DNA from: Sphaerospermopsis torques-reginae ITEP-024
Lineage (GTDB): Bacteria > Cyanobacteriota > Cyanobacteriia > Cyanobacteriales > Nostocaceae
Assembly (NCBI RefSeq): GCF_019598945.1
Contig: NZ_CP080598.1
Location: 2,666,001-2,730,000, forward strand
Length of the DNA stretch: 64,000 bases
Direction: 5' to 3'
Shown: positions 25,141 through 34,128 of the stretch, piece after piece
Layout of the letters: each line of letters opens with the position of its first letter
How positions within the stretch are numbered: the stretch's first letter is position 1
The notes under the pieces: generated by a model
Databases searched by the model: none
What the model was told of the DNA's origin: nothing
The model's input: only the letters and a program-made list of their open reading frames with translations
Made by a program: the position numbers and the translations under genes

Positions 25141-28100
25141 ATGACCAAAACATATCAGCCAACCAAGGTTATAATTAGGATAGCTAAAAAGATGATCCTC
25201 AAATGTTCACGTGCAATAAAATCACGTGCAATTAAAAAAACCATCTCTAGGCTATTAAAAGCTATTTTTGGCAATAAAAAAAGACGAAATTCAACTAATT
25301 CTGGCTTTGTATTACCAACAGTAACAATGGTTTCAATGGTAGTTGTATTATTAACCCTTGCTATCATGATTCGCTCATTTGAAAGGTCTAAACACGCCAG
25401 TAATGTCCGAGTAAATCAAACAGTCATTAATGCTGCTATGCCAGCTATTGATAGAGGAAGGGCAAAAATCAATAAACTATTTCAAGATCAACGCATCTCC
25501 AGATCCTTACCATCAGATCAAGATTTAGATCAACTCTTAACCGAACATATTAATGAATATACCTTCGGAGATGAAACACCCCTAGAATTAAATATTAATA
25601 ATAATCAACCTCTAAAAACAGCCTGGAAATATCCTGTAGATACAAATAATAACGGTAAATTTGATAGTTATACACTCTACGCAATTTATTATAGAAATCC
25701 TCCTAAAAATAACGATAATAATCAATATATTCGGACTAGAAATACCTTAGAAGCCAGAAGTACACCCATAAATCATAGTGATTTAACTAGCAAATGTCAC
25801 CTTATTTTTGGGACAAATCCCAAATTAGTAGATATTAATGGCTGGTTTAAAATGGGTGGTAAAATGAAAAAAGCTCTATTTGTTTATACTATCACATTTC
25901 CTATTACTAGCACTATCACATTTCCTATTACTAGCACAAATAATATTGCCTCTGATCAAGCAAAGAATTATGAAATGTATCAAGGCAATCAAAGCTTTTC
26001 TGCCCTAGAATATCAACAAGACAGAGAGCAAATTCTCCCTACCAACCACGCGATAATTTATGAAGATGATTTAGAAATCACACCAAATGAAGATTTTAAA
26101 ATCAACGGACGCATCTTTACTAATGGCAACTTTTTAACGGGTGGAAAATCAGCCCATGTCAGACTTTATCAAGTTAGCAGTCCCAATTCTTGTTTTTACG
26201 AAGCAGACAATTCTAAGATTATTGTTGGTGGTAATTTAGGCGCTGGAGGATTTACAGATGATAGTGATTTAGGAACAGCAACCACAGTCGATTTATTTAA
26301 AGATAAAAATACAAATCCTGAAAATGTCACAGGTTATAATCCTCAAATTACAACTAATAAATCAGTAACCAATGCCCCTAAAGATTTAGCTTATAATAGT
26401 TTAGCTTATGCCAAAAGAATTAATAAATTAGTTGATGCTCAATTTGCTAATTCTTTAACCACAGATCCACAAGAAGTCAAAGACGGAATAGAGAAACAAC
26501 AAAGACAATTAGACACAGGATATACAACAGATAAATATGACAATATTCGTCGTCATCAATTAGAACTTTATTTTAGAAGACGTACTCGCCGCGTACCTTT
26601 TGCAGAAGTTGCTTTTGGTGATGAAGAAAACGATGCTAATAGTGGGGGTAAGCTGCAAGGTAGTGGTGATACACTACGCCCTATAGATAAGTGGTCTTAT
26701 CCCTATGACAGTGATGGTATAACCGGATCTGGCTATAGTCAAATCACCTTAAATATAACTGGTAGTTCACATAAACCTCTGGCTACCGAACCCATTGATA
26801 AACTACAAAAAGAATTAGCTAATGTAGAACAATATTTAGGTGATAGAACCATAGTTGCTAATAACTTACCTGAACAGTGGTGGGATAAGGAAACAAAGCA
26901 ATTTCGTGGTGCAAACATAGACGATACTCAGGAACTTGAAGGTATTAATTGGGATCTGAGTCATAAACCTACACCCCGAACTCGGCGAACAAGTTTGCAG
27001 ATATTAGCTGACTTAGCTGCAACCGAGAGAGATGGAGACTGGGAATATGCAGCAGCGCAAGTACCAAAAAACCGAGAACAAGAAAATTTAGTTGGTGGTT
27101 TGCGTGTAGTTACTGGGGCAGGAATTTATTTACCGAGAAATGATACCGCCAACAGCACTAACTTCACAGCAGCTTCTACAAAAATCTGGTCGGATATGTT
27201 GCCTGTCCCCAAAGAACAAGCACAACCACCAACATCGACAACATTTAACCCATACTCAATTTATGATTCATCACTAAATTTTCATTTGCCTCAAATGCTT
27301 GGAAGTGACATAACTACCCCTTATTTAAAGATGAGAGCAACAGTAGTTTATCACTATAAATCAGCTAATTACAGTCAGAAACATCCCCGACCATTAGCTT
27401 GTATCAGTAGTTTTTATATTCCCACAAATAGTACCACAGCGAAAAATATAGGAACATTACCTGATGCGTTAGGGATAGAAAAAGATGTGAATGGATTATC
27501 TAACAATGGTATAGTTTATACACCGCCAAATAAAAGTGCAAGTAGCTATAATAACTTACTGAATTATCAAGCCAGCTTGCAATATCCTAATGGCCGCTGG
27601 GTAAATGAACCATTGAGAAAAGCATTAGGAAAAACAGAGAGCGATCGCACAATTTCCGAACATTCTGCCATAGATGCAGCCCTATGCGCCCTGCAAATTA
27701 TGGATGGTAGCATCAGTCCAGTTACAGATACTCCCCCTATTCCCCACGGTGCAATTAAAGAAATAGCCTTTTTAGACTCTAGACAAGTCAAAGCAAATCA
27801 AACCAGCAGTATAGATGCTGACTTGTCTTATAATTTACCACTACAAGACCGACAACCCTTAGAAATTCGTACCACAGTTATCGACCTCAACCAACTACGT
27901 ACCACTCCCATAGGATCAGAATACTTACTACCTAATAGTGGCATTATTTATGCCACCCGTGATGATGCCCTAGCGGATATGAGTGCAGGAACATCAGCAG
28001 CAGCAAAATTAGAAAGTCCCGTAGACTATAAACTTGACTCCACCCGTCGTCCCAACGGAATTATGATCATGACCAGTGATGGGTCAGCAACTAAACTTTT

Positions 28101-29613
28101 TCGGGGTACAAATAATACCTACATACCAGGGGCAAAAGGTTTAATTTTCGCCAGCAATTTACCTGTTTATATTAAAGGCGACTTCAATAAACATACTCAA
28201 ACAGAATTTACCACAGAACTAGCATCGGATTGGAGTAACTTCTACACTCGCAATGAAGCTAATAATAACTTTGCCTGTCGTCCAGGAGATCCAAAACGCC
28301 CAAATTGCCAGAGTGGAGATGAATGGCGCAATGCTGTAGTTTTAGCCGACTCTATCACCTTACTTTCTGATAACTTCAGATTTGGTTTTCGTGATGAGGG
28401 AGACTACGACTGGAATAATAACATTGGTGATAGTGACTCATTAAAAAATCGTCCAGTTCCCTTTAAATATAATGCCTACGCTCCCACAGTTACAAAAAAT
28501 TATAACAGCGAAGGTATCCCCAACGTAGACCTAGATCCTAATACTAGCGGTATTCAAGGTAGTTCTTATTTTCACAACTTTGTCACACCCATAGTCAAAC
28601 AAATACAAGCTAGAGAATTTCTCTTTGAAGTTTGTGCAGTTCCAGATATTGAATTTTGTAATAATGACCCAAAACAATGGGTAATTACTAGCGTTCCTTA
28701 TAATAGTTATGATAGTAAATCGCAAAATAGCTGGCGCAATGGAGGAAATATTGATGGTTTATCAATGAGTGCTATCAAAACCGGATCTCTTGGTTATGCA
28801 AACAAACCATCCAATGGTTGGGATGCTCAAAATTTACCCAAAAGAATAGCTTTTAAACGAGATATTGACACAGGTGAATTAATTACACCTCTAGCTCTTT
28901 ATGGAGTCAATGACAAAAATGAAATTGAAGCATTTCCGGTGTCAGGTTCAACATTACCTAGACTTGCAAAAGACGACAAAGGCAACACTTTTCTGATTCC
29001 TTGGTTAAAAGTTGATGAAAATGGCAATTGGCAACCAGTTTTACAAATTAAACAACCCTTTGCTACCCCTGATGATCCCAATAATACTAACAGCATTACC
29101 ACAGGTTCACATAATTACTGGTTACAAGTTGCCACAGAAAATACATTTAATTTAATTATAGCCACAGGAGATAATCCTGGTCGTCCCACAGAAGATAACG
29201 GAGGTTTACCCAACTTAGTCCGCTTTTTAGAAAACTGGCATCCTGGAGGTAATGCTATTCCCATGAAAATTAACGGTGCGTTCATTCAAATGAAACGAAG
29301 TGCTTACGCCACAGGAACTTATAGTACAGCAATTAATACTCAATCTAGCGAATTTCTGTACAAAATTAGCCTGAATAATGGGATGTCTTCTGGCCACCTA
29401 CCACCAAAAAGAGAATGGAGTTATGACGTAGGAATATTATCTCAAGTACCTGATTTATTTTCTCAAAAATTAGTCACCATGTCCAATAATTTACCCAATG
29501 AATACTTTAGAGAAGTCAGTCGAGATGATGACTGGATAGAAACTTTGTTATGTGCCAAAACTGCCACTGGCACTTATGCAGTAGATCAGGATCAACGTCC
29601 TGATTGTGATTAA
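25141..29613 (+). CDS. hpsA: Hormogonium polysaccharide protein HpsA
   Basis: The 1490-residue protein matches HpsA of Nostoc (Slr2018-like in Synechocystis), required for hormogonium polysaccharide secretion and gliding. A very basic 53-residue leader is followed by SGFVLPTVTMVSMVVVLLTLAIMIR (about 54-78), a pilin-like stalk helix without Glu+5. The remaining 1400 residues are extracellular-type: Asn/Thr/Ser/Gly-rich, few Cys before about 1040 and then several pairs (CRPGDPKRPNCQSGDEW; CAVPDIEFC; final CAKTATG...PDCD), suggesting disulphides in the C-terminal head. Residues about 250-265 contain TITFPITST twice, from an exact 24-base tandem duplication (25888-25935). Stalk plus giant head and absence of Glu+5 suggest a tip subunit like GspK, which is inference. 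The four prepilin genes upstream and three downstream support a shared pseudopilus. Confidence 0.85.
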   Translation: MTKTYQPTKVIIRIAKKMILKCSRAIKSRAIKKTISRLLKAIFGNKKRRNSTNSGFVLPTVTMVSMVVVLLTLAIMIRSFERSKHASNVRVNQTVINAAMPAIDRGRAKINKLFQDQRISRSLPSDQDLDQLLTEHINEYTFGDETPLELNINNNQPLKTAWKYPVDTNNNGKFDSYTLYAIYYRNPPKNNDNNQYIRTRNTLEARSTPINHSDLTSKCHLIFGTNPKLVDINGWFKMGGKMKKALFVYTITFPITSTITFPITSTNNIASDQAKNYEMYQGNQSFSALEYQQDREQILPTNHAIIYEDDLEITPNEDFKINGRIFTNGNFLTGGKSAHVRLYQVSSPNSCFYEADNSKIIVGGNLGAGGFTDDSDLGTATTVDLFKDKNTNPENVTGYNPQITTNKSVTNAPKDLAYNSLAYAKRINKLVDAQFANSLTTDPQEVKDGIEKQQRQLDTGYTTDKYDNIRRHQLELYFRRRTRRVPFAEVAFGDEENDANSGGKLQGSGDTLRPIDKWSYPYDSDGITGSGYSQITLNITGSSHKPLATEPIDKLQKELANVEQYLGDRTIVANNLPEQWWDKETKQFRGANIDDTQELEGINWDLSHKPTPRTRRTSLQILADLAATERDGDWEYAAAQVPKNREQENLVGGLRVVTGAGIYLPRNDTANSTNFTAASTKIWSDMLPVPKEQAQPPTSTTFNPYSIYDSSLNFHLPQMLGSDITTPYLKMRATVVYHYKSANYSQKHPRPLACISSFYIPTNSTTAKNIGTLPDALGIEKDVNGLSNNGIVYTPPNKSASSYNNLLNYQASLQYPNGRWVNEPLRKALGKTESDRTISEHSAIDAALCALQIMDGSISPVTDTPPIPHGAIKEIAFLDSRQVKANQTSSIDADLSYNLPLQDRQPLEIRTTVIDLNQLRTTPIGSEYLLPNSGIIYATRDDALADMSAGTSAAAKLESPVDYKLDSTRRPNGIMIMTSDGSATKLFRGTNNTYIPGAKGLIFASNLPVYIKGDFNKHTQTEFTTELASDWSNFYTRNEANNNFACRPGDPKRPNCQSGDEWRNAVVLADSITLLSDNFRFGFRDEGDYDWNNNIGDSDSLKNRPVPFKYNAYAPTVTKNYNSEGIPNVDLDPNTSGIQGSSYFHNFVTPIVKQIQAREFLFEVCAVPDIEFCNNDPKQWVITSVPYNSYDSKSQNSWRNGGNIDGLSMSAIKTGSLGYANKPSNGWDAQNLPKRIAFKRDIDTGELITPLALYGVNDKNEIEAFPVSGSTLPRLAKDDKGNTFLIPWLKVDENGNWQPVLQIKQPFATPDDPNNTNSITTGSHNYWLQVATENTFNLIIATGDNPGRPTEDNGGLPNLVRFLENWHPGGNAIPMKINGAFIQMKRSAYATGTYSTAINTQSSEFLYKISLNNGMSSGHLPPKREWSYDVGILSQVPDLFSQKLVTMSNNLPNEYFREVSRDDDWIETLLCAKTATGTYAVDQDQRPDCD
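25888..25935 (+). repeat. Exact 24-bp tandem duplication inside hpsA
   Basis: Unit ACTATCACATTTCC.. (24 bases) occurs twice without mismatch at 25888-25911 and 25912-25935, adding eight residues in frame. The absence of mismatches indicates a recent event; the copy number may vary between strains. Confidence 0.9.
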
Positions 29614-29732
29614 TTTTCTTGTGATTAATTTGATGATTAATCATCAATAATAGCACCCAGCGATTATAAATCGCAGCTAGACAGACAAAACCGTAAACTA
29701 TTACTTTTTAAACCAATTTCGTGGTATTAGTA

Positions 29733-30434
29733 ATGAGAAAACCTAGATATCAAAAAACTTTAAACCCTGTAACCTGTCACCTGTTCCCTGTCACCTTTAA
29801 TAACTCTGGTTTTACTATTTTGGAAGCATTAGTAGGAATGGTTGTAGCTTCCATATTACTAGCAGCGATCGCCCCAGTATTAGTGATGTCAACAGCCATT
29901 CGTATGCAAGCTAGAAGAGTAGAAATGGCATCTCAAACTGCAAGAACATTTATTGACGGAGTGAGAATTGGTTCTATCAATAAACCAACAATAGTATCTC
30001 AACTGACATCTACTCAAGATGCACCAAGAAATCTTGCTATTACTCCAGATGATTATTTAATCAATACATCAGAAATGCCTCCACCTTCATCACCTAGTGA
30101 ACTATATTGTGCTAATCAATATGGCATTATTCACAACACAGATTGTACAAATAATATGTTTTATATTCAAGCCGGAAGAATTGTCCAAACCACCAAAAAA
30201 AATGACGGTTATCGGTTAGCAATTAGAGTCTATCGCGCAGATATTGATTTTAGCCAAACCATCAAAATCAATACTGGTGCAACAAGTCAACAAACTGCTT
30301 CTCCTATCACTGATGGACTCGGTGATAAACAAGCACCATTAATAGAAATGACCACTGATATAGGCAATAATAGGACGACATTTCAAGCTTTATGTCAGCG
30401 TTTAGGTACTCCTTTATCTGCACCTTGTAGATAA
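29733..30434 (+). CDS. hpsB: Hormogonium polysaccharide pseudopilin HpsB
   Basis: The 233-residue protein has a cleavage site NSG-FTILEALVGMVVAS with Glu+5 and a stalk helix to about 50, then RMQARRVEMASQTARTFIDGVR, as in the HpsB pseudopilin family. The leader contains NPVTCHLFPVT, encoded by GTAACCTGTCACCTGTTC-type heptamer repeat (29767-29796); because cleavage removes the leader, this insertion may be tolerated. I prefer ATG 29733 (MRKPRYQK) over the GTG four codons upstream. Late Cys pairs (LYCANQ, TDCTNN, ALCQRL, APCR) may be disulphides. It follows hpsA by 119 bases. Confidence 0.8.
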   Translation: MRKPRYQKTLNPVTCHLFPVTFNNSGFTILEALVGMVVASILLAAIAPVLVMSTAIRMQARRVEMASQTARTFIDGVRIGSINKPTIVSQLTSTQDAPRNLAITPDDYLINTSEMPPPSSPSELYCANQYGIIHNTDCTNNMFYIQAGRIVQTTKKNDGYRLAIRVYRADIDFSQTIKINTGATSQQTASPITDGLGDKQAPLIEMTTDIGNNRTTFQALCQRLGTPLSAPCR

Positions 30435-30557
30435 TTGACAATTGACAATTGATAATTGTTGCCTTCAATGTTTAAAACCTGCCCTTTTAAGGTAAATTTA
30501 ATTTTCAATTGTTAATTTATTTTTGGGGTTTTAATATTATTGAATTGGAACATCACC

Positions 30558-31574
30558 ATGAAATTTATCTTAGATACCTTAATCATCTTTCGCCAGTATA
30601 AAATACGTAAAAATGTTCAAGTCAACAGTGGTTTTACATTAATTGAATTAATGGTAGGTCTGGTAATGTCATCTATTATTATCACGACATTATTAGGTTT
30701 CATGATTAATGTGATGGAAATTGACCGCAGAGAACAAGCTAAAATCAAATCAGAACAGGAAATTCAAGCAGCATTAGAGTATATTTCCCGCGATTTACAA
30801 CAGGCTTTTTATATCTATGATGCTCAAGGTATAGAAGCTATCAAAAATCAACTACCTGCACCCCCCAGAGGTATTGATAGAGATCCGGTACTTGTATTTT
30901 GGCAACGAGAATTAATCACTGATGTTTTACCAGTTTCTGGAAGAGGTAAAAATGATACTTTTGTTTATTCCCTAGTGGTTTATTTTTTAATGCAAGATAC
31001 TAATAATTCTAATTCTAATTGGTCTAAAATAGCTCGTATTGGTAGATGGGAAATTAGAGATGGTGTCCTCGCTAATATCGCTGATAAGAAAACAATATCA
31101 TGTAATGGATATCCAGGTAAATATGTAAAAGGTTCTTCTAGTCAACCAAATGAATATTGTCCTAGTAATGGTTTTGCTCCTTTTGATATCAATGGTAAAG
31201 GTACTATCAAAGAAATTATGAATGCTTGGCAAAAGGGAAGTAATGCTTATACTGCTAATACATTAGTTTTGGTTGATTATATTGATCAAACTACAAATAA
31301 TCCACCCCCAGCAATTTGTCCTCCTAATTCTACAAATCCTAATATTACTTGGTCAAAAGTAACTCCTGATAGTTTTAATACAACTACAACAGGTAAAATG
31401 ACTAGTTTTTATGCTTGCGTTGATAGTTTGAATACAACTGCACAAATATTTATTCGCGGTAATGCCTTGGCTCGTCTTAATCATCATATTGGTATTGACT
31501 ACAGTAACGATCAAAAAACTTATTTTCCCACCGCGAATATTAAAGTTAAAGGACGTGGGTATTTATATAAATAG
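30558..31574 (+). CDS. hpsC: Hormogonium polysaccharide pseudopilin HpsC
   Basis: From ATG 30558 (MKFILDTLIIFRQYKIR) the protein has 338 residues; a TTG six codons upstream extends the frame without support. Cleavage NSG-FTLIELMVGLVMSS with Glu+5, stalk to about 46, then EQEIQAALEYISRDLQQAFYIYD, the PilW/GspJ-type pattern seen in HpsC. The head of about 280 residues has four or more Cys (SCNGYP, EYCPSN, ICPPNS, YACVDS). It lies 123 bases behind hpsB, after a CAATTGACAATTG type repeat, and ahead of a large heptamer STRR. Confidence 0.8.
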   Translation: MKFILDTLIIFRQYKIRKNVQVNSGFTLIELMVGLVMSSIIITTLLGFMINVMEIDRREQAKIKSEQEIQAALEYISRDLQQAFYIYDAQGIEAIKNQLPAPPRGIDRDPVLVFWQRELITDVLPVSGRGKNDTFVYSLVVYFLMQDTNNSNSNWSKIARIGRWEIRDGVLANIADKKTISCNGYPGKYVKGSSSQPNEYCPSNGFAPFDINGKGTIKEIMNAWQKGSNAYTANTLVLVDYIDQTTNNPPPAICPPNSTNPNITWSKVTPDSFNTTTTGKMTSFYACVDSLNTTAQIFIRGNALARLNHHIGIDYSNDQKTYFPTANIKVKGRGYLYK

Positions 31575-31731
31575 TGATTGATGATTGGTGATTGCTGATT
31601 GCTGATTGGTAATTGGTGATTGGTAATTGGTAATTGGTAATTGGTAATTGGTAATTGGTAATTGGTAATTGGTAATTGGTAATTGGTGATTGGTAATTGG
31701 TAATTGGTGATTGGTAATTGGTGATTGGTAT
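31575..31731. repeat. Long TTGGTAA heptamer STRR (about 20 units)
   Basis: The gap between hpsC and the next pseudopilin gene is an almost pure heptamer array: TTGGTAA and TTGGTGA units, starting with degenerate ATTGATG/ATTGCTG units. Three minus-strand frames stay open across it only because a heptamer has no periodic stop; they encode ITNYQLP periodic peptides and are not genes. This is the longest STRR in the window. Confidence 0.9.
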
Positions 31732-31758
31732 ATAAAAAAGTTGAGTTTGAAACAAACA

Positions 31759-32295
31759 ATGAATACAATGCACAAAATATCTGAGAAATCAAATAACGGA
31801 TTTACTTTGCTAGAAAATTTAATAATTCTCTTAATAATTGGTATATTGGGTGGAATAGCAGCACCAAGTTGGATGTCTTTTCTGAATAATTTGCGTTTGA
31901 ATACTGCTCAAAATCAAGTTTATCAAGCAATACGTCAAGCTCAAAGTCAAGCAAAAAAGGAGAAATTGACTTGGCAAGTTAGTTTTAGAGAAGAAAATGA
32001 TATACTTCAATGGGCTATTCATCCAGGAACAGTTAACCCACTTAATGCTATATGGAATAGTTTAGATGCTACAGTTCGTCTAGATGCAGAAACAATTTTA
32101 CAGCAGTCTAATGGTATAAGACATATTCAGTTTGATTATTTAGGTAGTGTCAGAAAACCCCCATTAGGTAGAATCACCCTATCTAGTAAATCTGGTGGCA
32201 AAGCAAAGCGTTGTGTTTTTGTATCGACAATTTTAGGAGCATTGCGAACCGCAAAAGAAAATCCGACTCCTGAAGATGGTAAATATTGTTATTAA
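31759..32295 (+). CDS. GspH/FimT-like pseudopilin of the hps cluster
   Basis: Starting at ATG 31759 (MNTMHKISEKSNNGFTLLENL; a second ATG is at 31768) the protein has 178 residues. Cleavage NNG-FTLLENLIILLIIGILGG with Glu+5, then LRLNTAQNQVYQAIRQAQSQAKKEKLTW, the GspH/FimT helix. It occupies the position of the third hps pseudopilin (HpsD in Nostoc), but I cannot confirm that name from sequence. Cysteines in KRCVFVS and GKYCY are probably paired. The longer in-frame start at 31711 is inside the STRR and would encode repeat peptide. Confidence 0.78.
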   Translation: MNTMHKISEKSNNGFTLLENLIILLIIGILGGIAAPSWMSFLNNLRLNTAQNQVYQAIRQAQSQAKKEKLTWQVSFREENDILQWAIHPGTVNPLNAIWNSLDATVRLDAETILQQSNGIRHIQFDYLGSVRKPPLGRITLSSKSGGKAKRCVFVSTILGALRTAKENPTPEDGKYCY

Positions 32296-32562
32296 CCAAG
32301 TTGCTAAGGAATAGGAGTCAGGAGGCAGGAGGCAGGAGGCAGGAGGCAGGGGAGGCAGGGGAAGCAGGGGAAGCAGGGCGAGAATATTTACAGCATTTTC
32401 CGGTGTCATGAGGTACACTAGGGGCGGGCAAGATGCCCACCCCACAAGAGTTTCATGATTATGATTTGTACCTCATAAAAACGAAATCTGCTGTATCTTT
32501 TGCCTTTTGCCTTTTGCCTCCTATTCCCAATTCTCTATTTTTTAACTTGTGACTTTAGACTT
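32296..32562. repeat. AGGAGGC/GGGGAAGCA repeat gap
   Basis: Heptamer AGGAGGC (about 32317-32350) passes into GGGGAGGCA/GGGGAAGCA nonamers (about 32349-32378). A GGGCGGGCAAGATGCCCACCCC-like hairpin (about 32421-32442) shares its loop CAAGATGC with the hairpin at 48249-48267. TTGCCTT heptamers (about 32500-32518) run into the next gene's false N-terminus. No gene seen. Confidence 0.65.
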
Positions 32563-33216
32563 GTGAAAAAGGGCGCTGCTGTGCAGAAATTACTAAATAT
32601 CCCAAAACAGCATCTAATTATTTTTACCCGTTATCCAGAACCAGGGAAGACCAAAACCAGACTGATACCTGCTTTGGGTGAAGTTGGTGCGGCTGATCTG
32701 CAAAAGCAAATGACTGAACATACCATATTGCAGGTGCAAGAATTACAAAAGATATCTGCTATAAATGTGGAAGTGCGGTTTGCTGGGGGTAATTGGGAAT
32801 TAATGCAAAATTGGTTAGGTGTTGGTTTTGTATATCAAACTCAAGGTGAAGGCGATTTAGGTGAGCGGATGATGCGATCGCTTGTAGATGCTTTTAGTAA
32901 CAATGCAGAACAGGTAATCATCATTGGTACTGATTGTCCTGGTCTAAACTCACACATTTTAGCATCAGCCTTGGAGAAACTTAAGGTTTGTGATTTAGTG
33001 CTAGGACCGGCACTGGATGGTGGTTATTACTTGATTGGTTTACGTCGAGTCGTCCCAGAGTTGTTTTCTCAAATCTCATGGGGAACTGCCAAAGTATTCC
33101 AAGAAACTATAGAAATTGCCCAGAAACTAAATTTATTATCTGGATACTTACCTAGTTTAGCTGATGTTGACCGTCCAGAAGATTTACCGGTTTGGGAACA
33201 GATATTTTGTAGGTGA
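32563..33216 (+). CDS. DUF2064 glycosyltransferase-like protein (TIGR04282 type)
   Basis: The protein (217 residues from GTG 32563, or 211 from GTG 32581) has HLIIFTRYPEPGKTKTRLIPALG (about 15-37), a nucleotide-sugar-like pyrophosphorylase motif, then FAGG, GDLGERMMRSLVDAF, VIIIGTDCPGLN (about 122-133) and LVLGPALDGGYYLIGLR, the hallmarks of DUF2064/TIGR04282 (often annotated 'arsenosugar biosynthesis glycosyltransferase'). It probably transfers or activates a sugar; the arsenosugar label comes from a few species and is not shown here. Codons before 32563 are TTGCCTT repeat read in frame. It sits between the pseudopilins and the HpsJ-like gene, 75 bases ahead of the latter, so a polysaccharide role is reasonable. 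Confidence 0.75.
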   Translation: MKKGAAVQKLLNIPKQHLIIFTRYPEPGKTKTRLIPALGEVGAADLQKQMTEHTILQVQELQKISAINVEVRFAGGNWELMQNWLGVGFVYQTQGEGDLGERMMRSLVDAFSNNAEQVIIIGTDCPGLNSHILASALEKLKVCDLVLGPALDGGYYLIGLRRVVPELFSQISWGTAKVFQETIEIAQKLNLLSGYLPSLADVDRPEDLPVWEQIFCR

Positions 33217-33291
33217 CAGACGAGAGTTGTAACTTGATAGTTGTAACTTGATAAATGTCAATCAGTTTATTCACAAGAAATTTACAAAAAT

Positions 33292-34128
33292 ATGGTTAAC
33301 CGTGTTGTTTCCTCTAATACTTCCCTCGCACTCAAGGTAGTTGGGATAGTTTGCATTTTGTCTTTTTTTGTTGATTTTGTGATTTTGTTGTTGGGTTTTA
33401 GTCCCACGGACAAGCAAGCACAAATTGGCTTAACAACAGCCCTGGTTGATCGGGGAATTGTACCAATGGTAGGTTTAGGGATGATCTTGGCTGCATATTG
33501 GTTTGATAGTGCTGAGGGAGGCGATCGCTCAAGTTTGGATCTCAGATTTCCCTCTTTGATACTTGCCAGCCTCTTAGGTTTGATGTTCTTGTTGATTTTC
33601 CCTCTCCATCTCAACAATGTCCGTCAAGCCAGCACACAAAGAGTCAATCAAATTTCCCAAGAAGCCCAACAAGCAGAAACCCAACTTAACAACCAGCTAT
33701 CTCAATTTCTCAATCAGCTAAATAATGATCAGGCCAAAGCACAGTTAGAACAAGCCCGAAGCCAAGCCAAGGCACAGTTTACTGAACTAATTAAAGACGA
33801 GCAGAGATATAAGCAAGCACTGGAAAACCCTCAACTGCCCGCAGATCAAAAAGAATTACTGAAGAAATTTAAAGCCAATCCTCAAGAATTGGACAAATTT
33901 ATTGCTGAACAAACAGATCCTAATCAAGTAGCCCAACAAAGAATCAATCAAATTCGCCAACAGAAAGAAGAAGCTGAAAAACAAGCGAAAGAAAGTGCTT
34001 GGAAGTCTGGACTAAGGATAGGTATTAGCAGTTTATTATTAGCTATCGGTTATATCATCATCGGTTGGACAGGATTAAAAGGGATGGGATCTTTACAAGG
34101 TGGGAAACGGAAAGCGCCAGCGCGTTAA
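33292..34128 (+). CDS. HpsJ-family-like membrane protein
   Basis: The 278-residue protein has hydrophobic segments at about 12-36, 54-68 and 86-104, a long charged coiled coil (about 108-235, rich in Gln, Ala, Glu, Lys) and a final segment at about 244-262 followed by a basic tail GGKRKAPAR. DKQAQIGLTTALVDRGIVPMVGLGMILAAYW resembles the conserved N-terminal part of HpsJ proteins of the hormogonium polysaccharide system. I rely on family recall, so the name is moderate confidence. It probably sits in the inner membrane with the coiled coil facing one compartment. ATG 33292 is the natural start. Confidence 0.65.
   Translation: MVNRVVSSNTSLALKVVGIVCILSFFVDFVILLLGFSPTDKQAQIGLTTALVDRGIVPMVGLGMILAAYWFDSAEGGDRSSLDLRFPSLILASLLGLMFLLIFPLHLNNVRQASTQRVNQISQEAQQAETQLNNQLSQFLNQLNNDQAKAQLEQARSQAKAQFTELIKDEQRYKQALENPQLPADQKELLKKFKANPQELDKFIAEQTDPNQVAQQRINQIRQQKEEAEKQAKESAWKSGLRIGISSLLLAIGYIIIGWTGLKGMGSLQGGKRKAPAR

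Noticed and set aside
31520..31792. Three overlapping minus-strand frames across the large STRR
   Set aside because: They encode ITNYQLP-type periodic peptides because a heptamer array is open in several frames; no start, ribosome site or domain.
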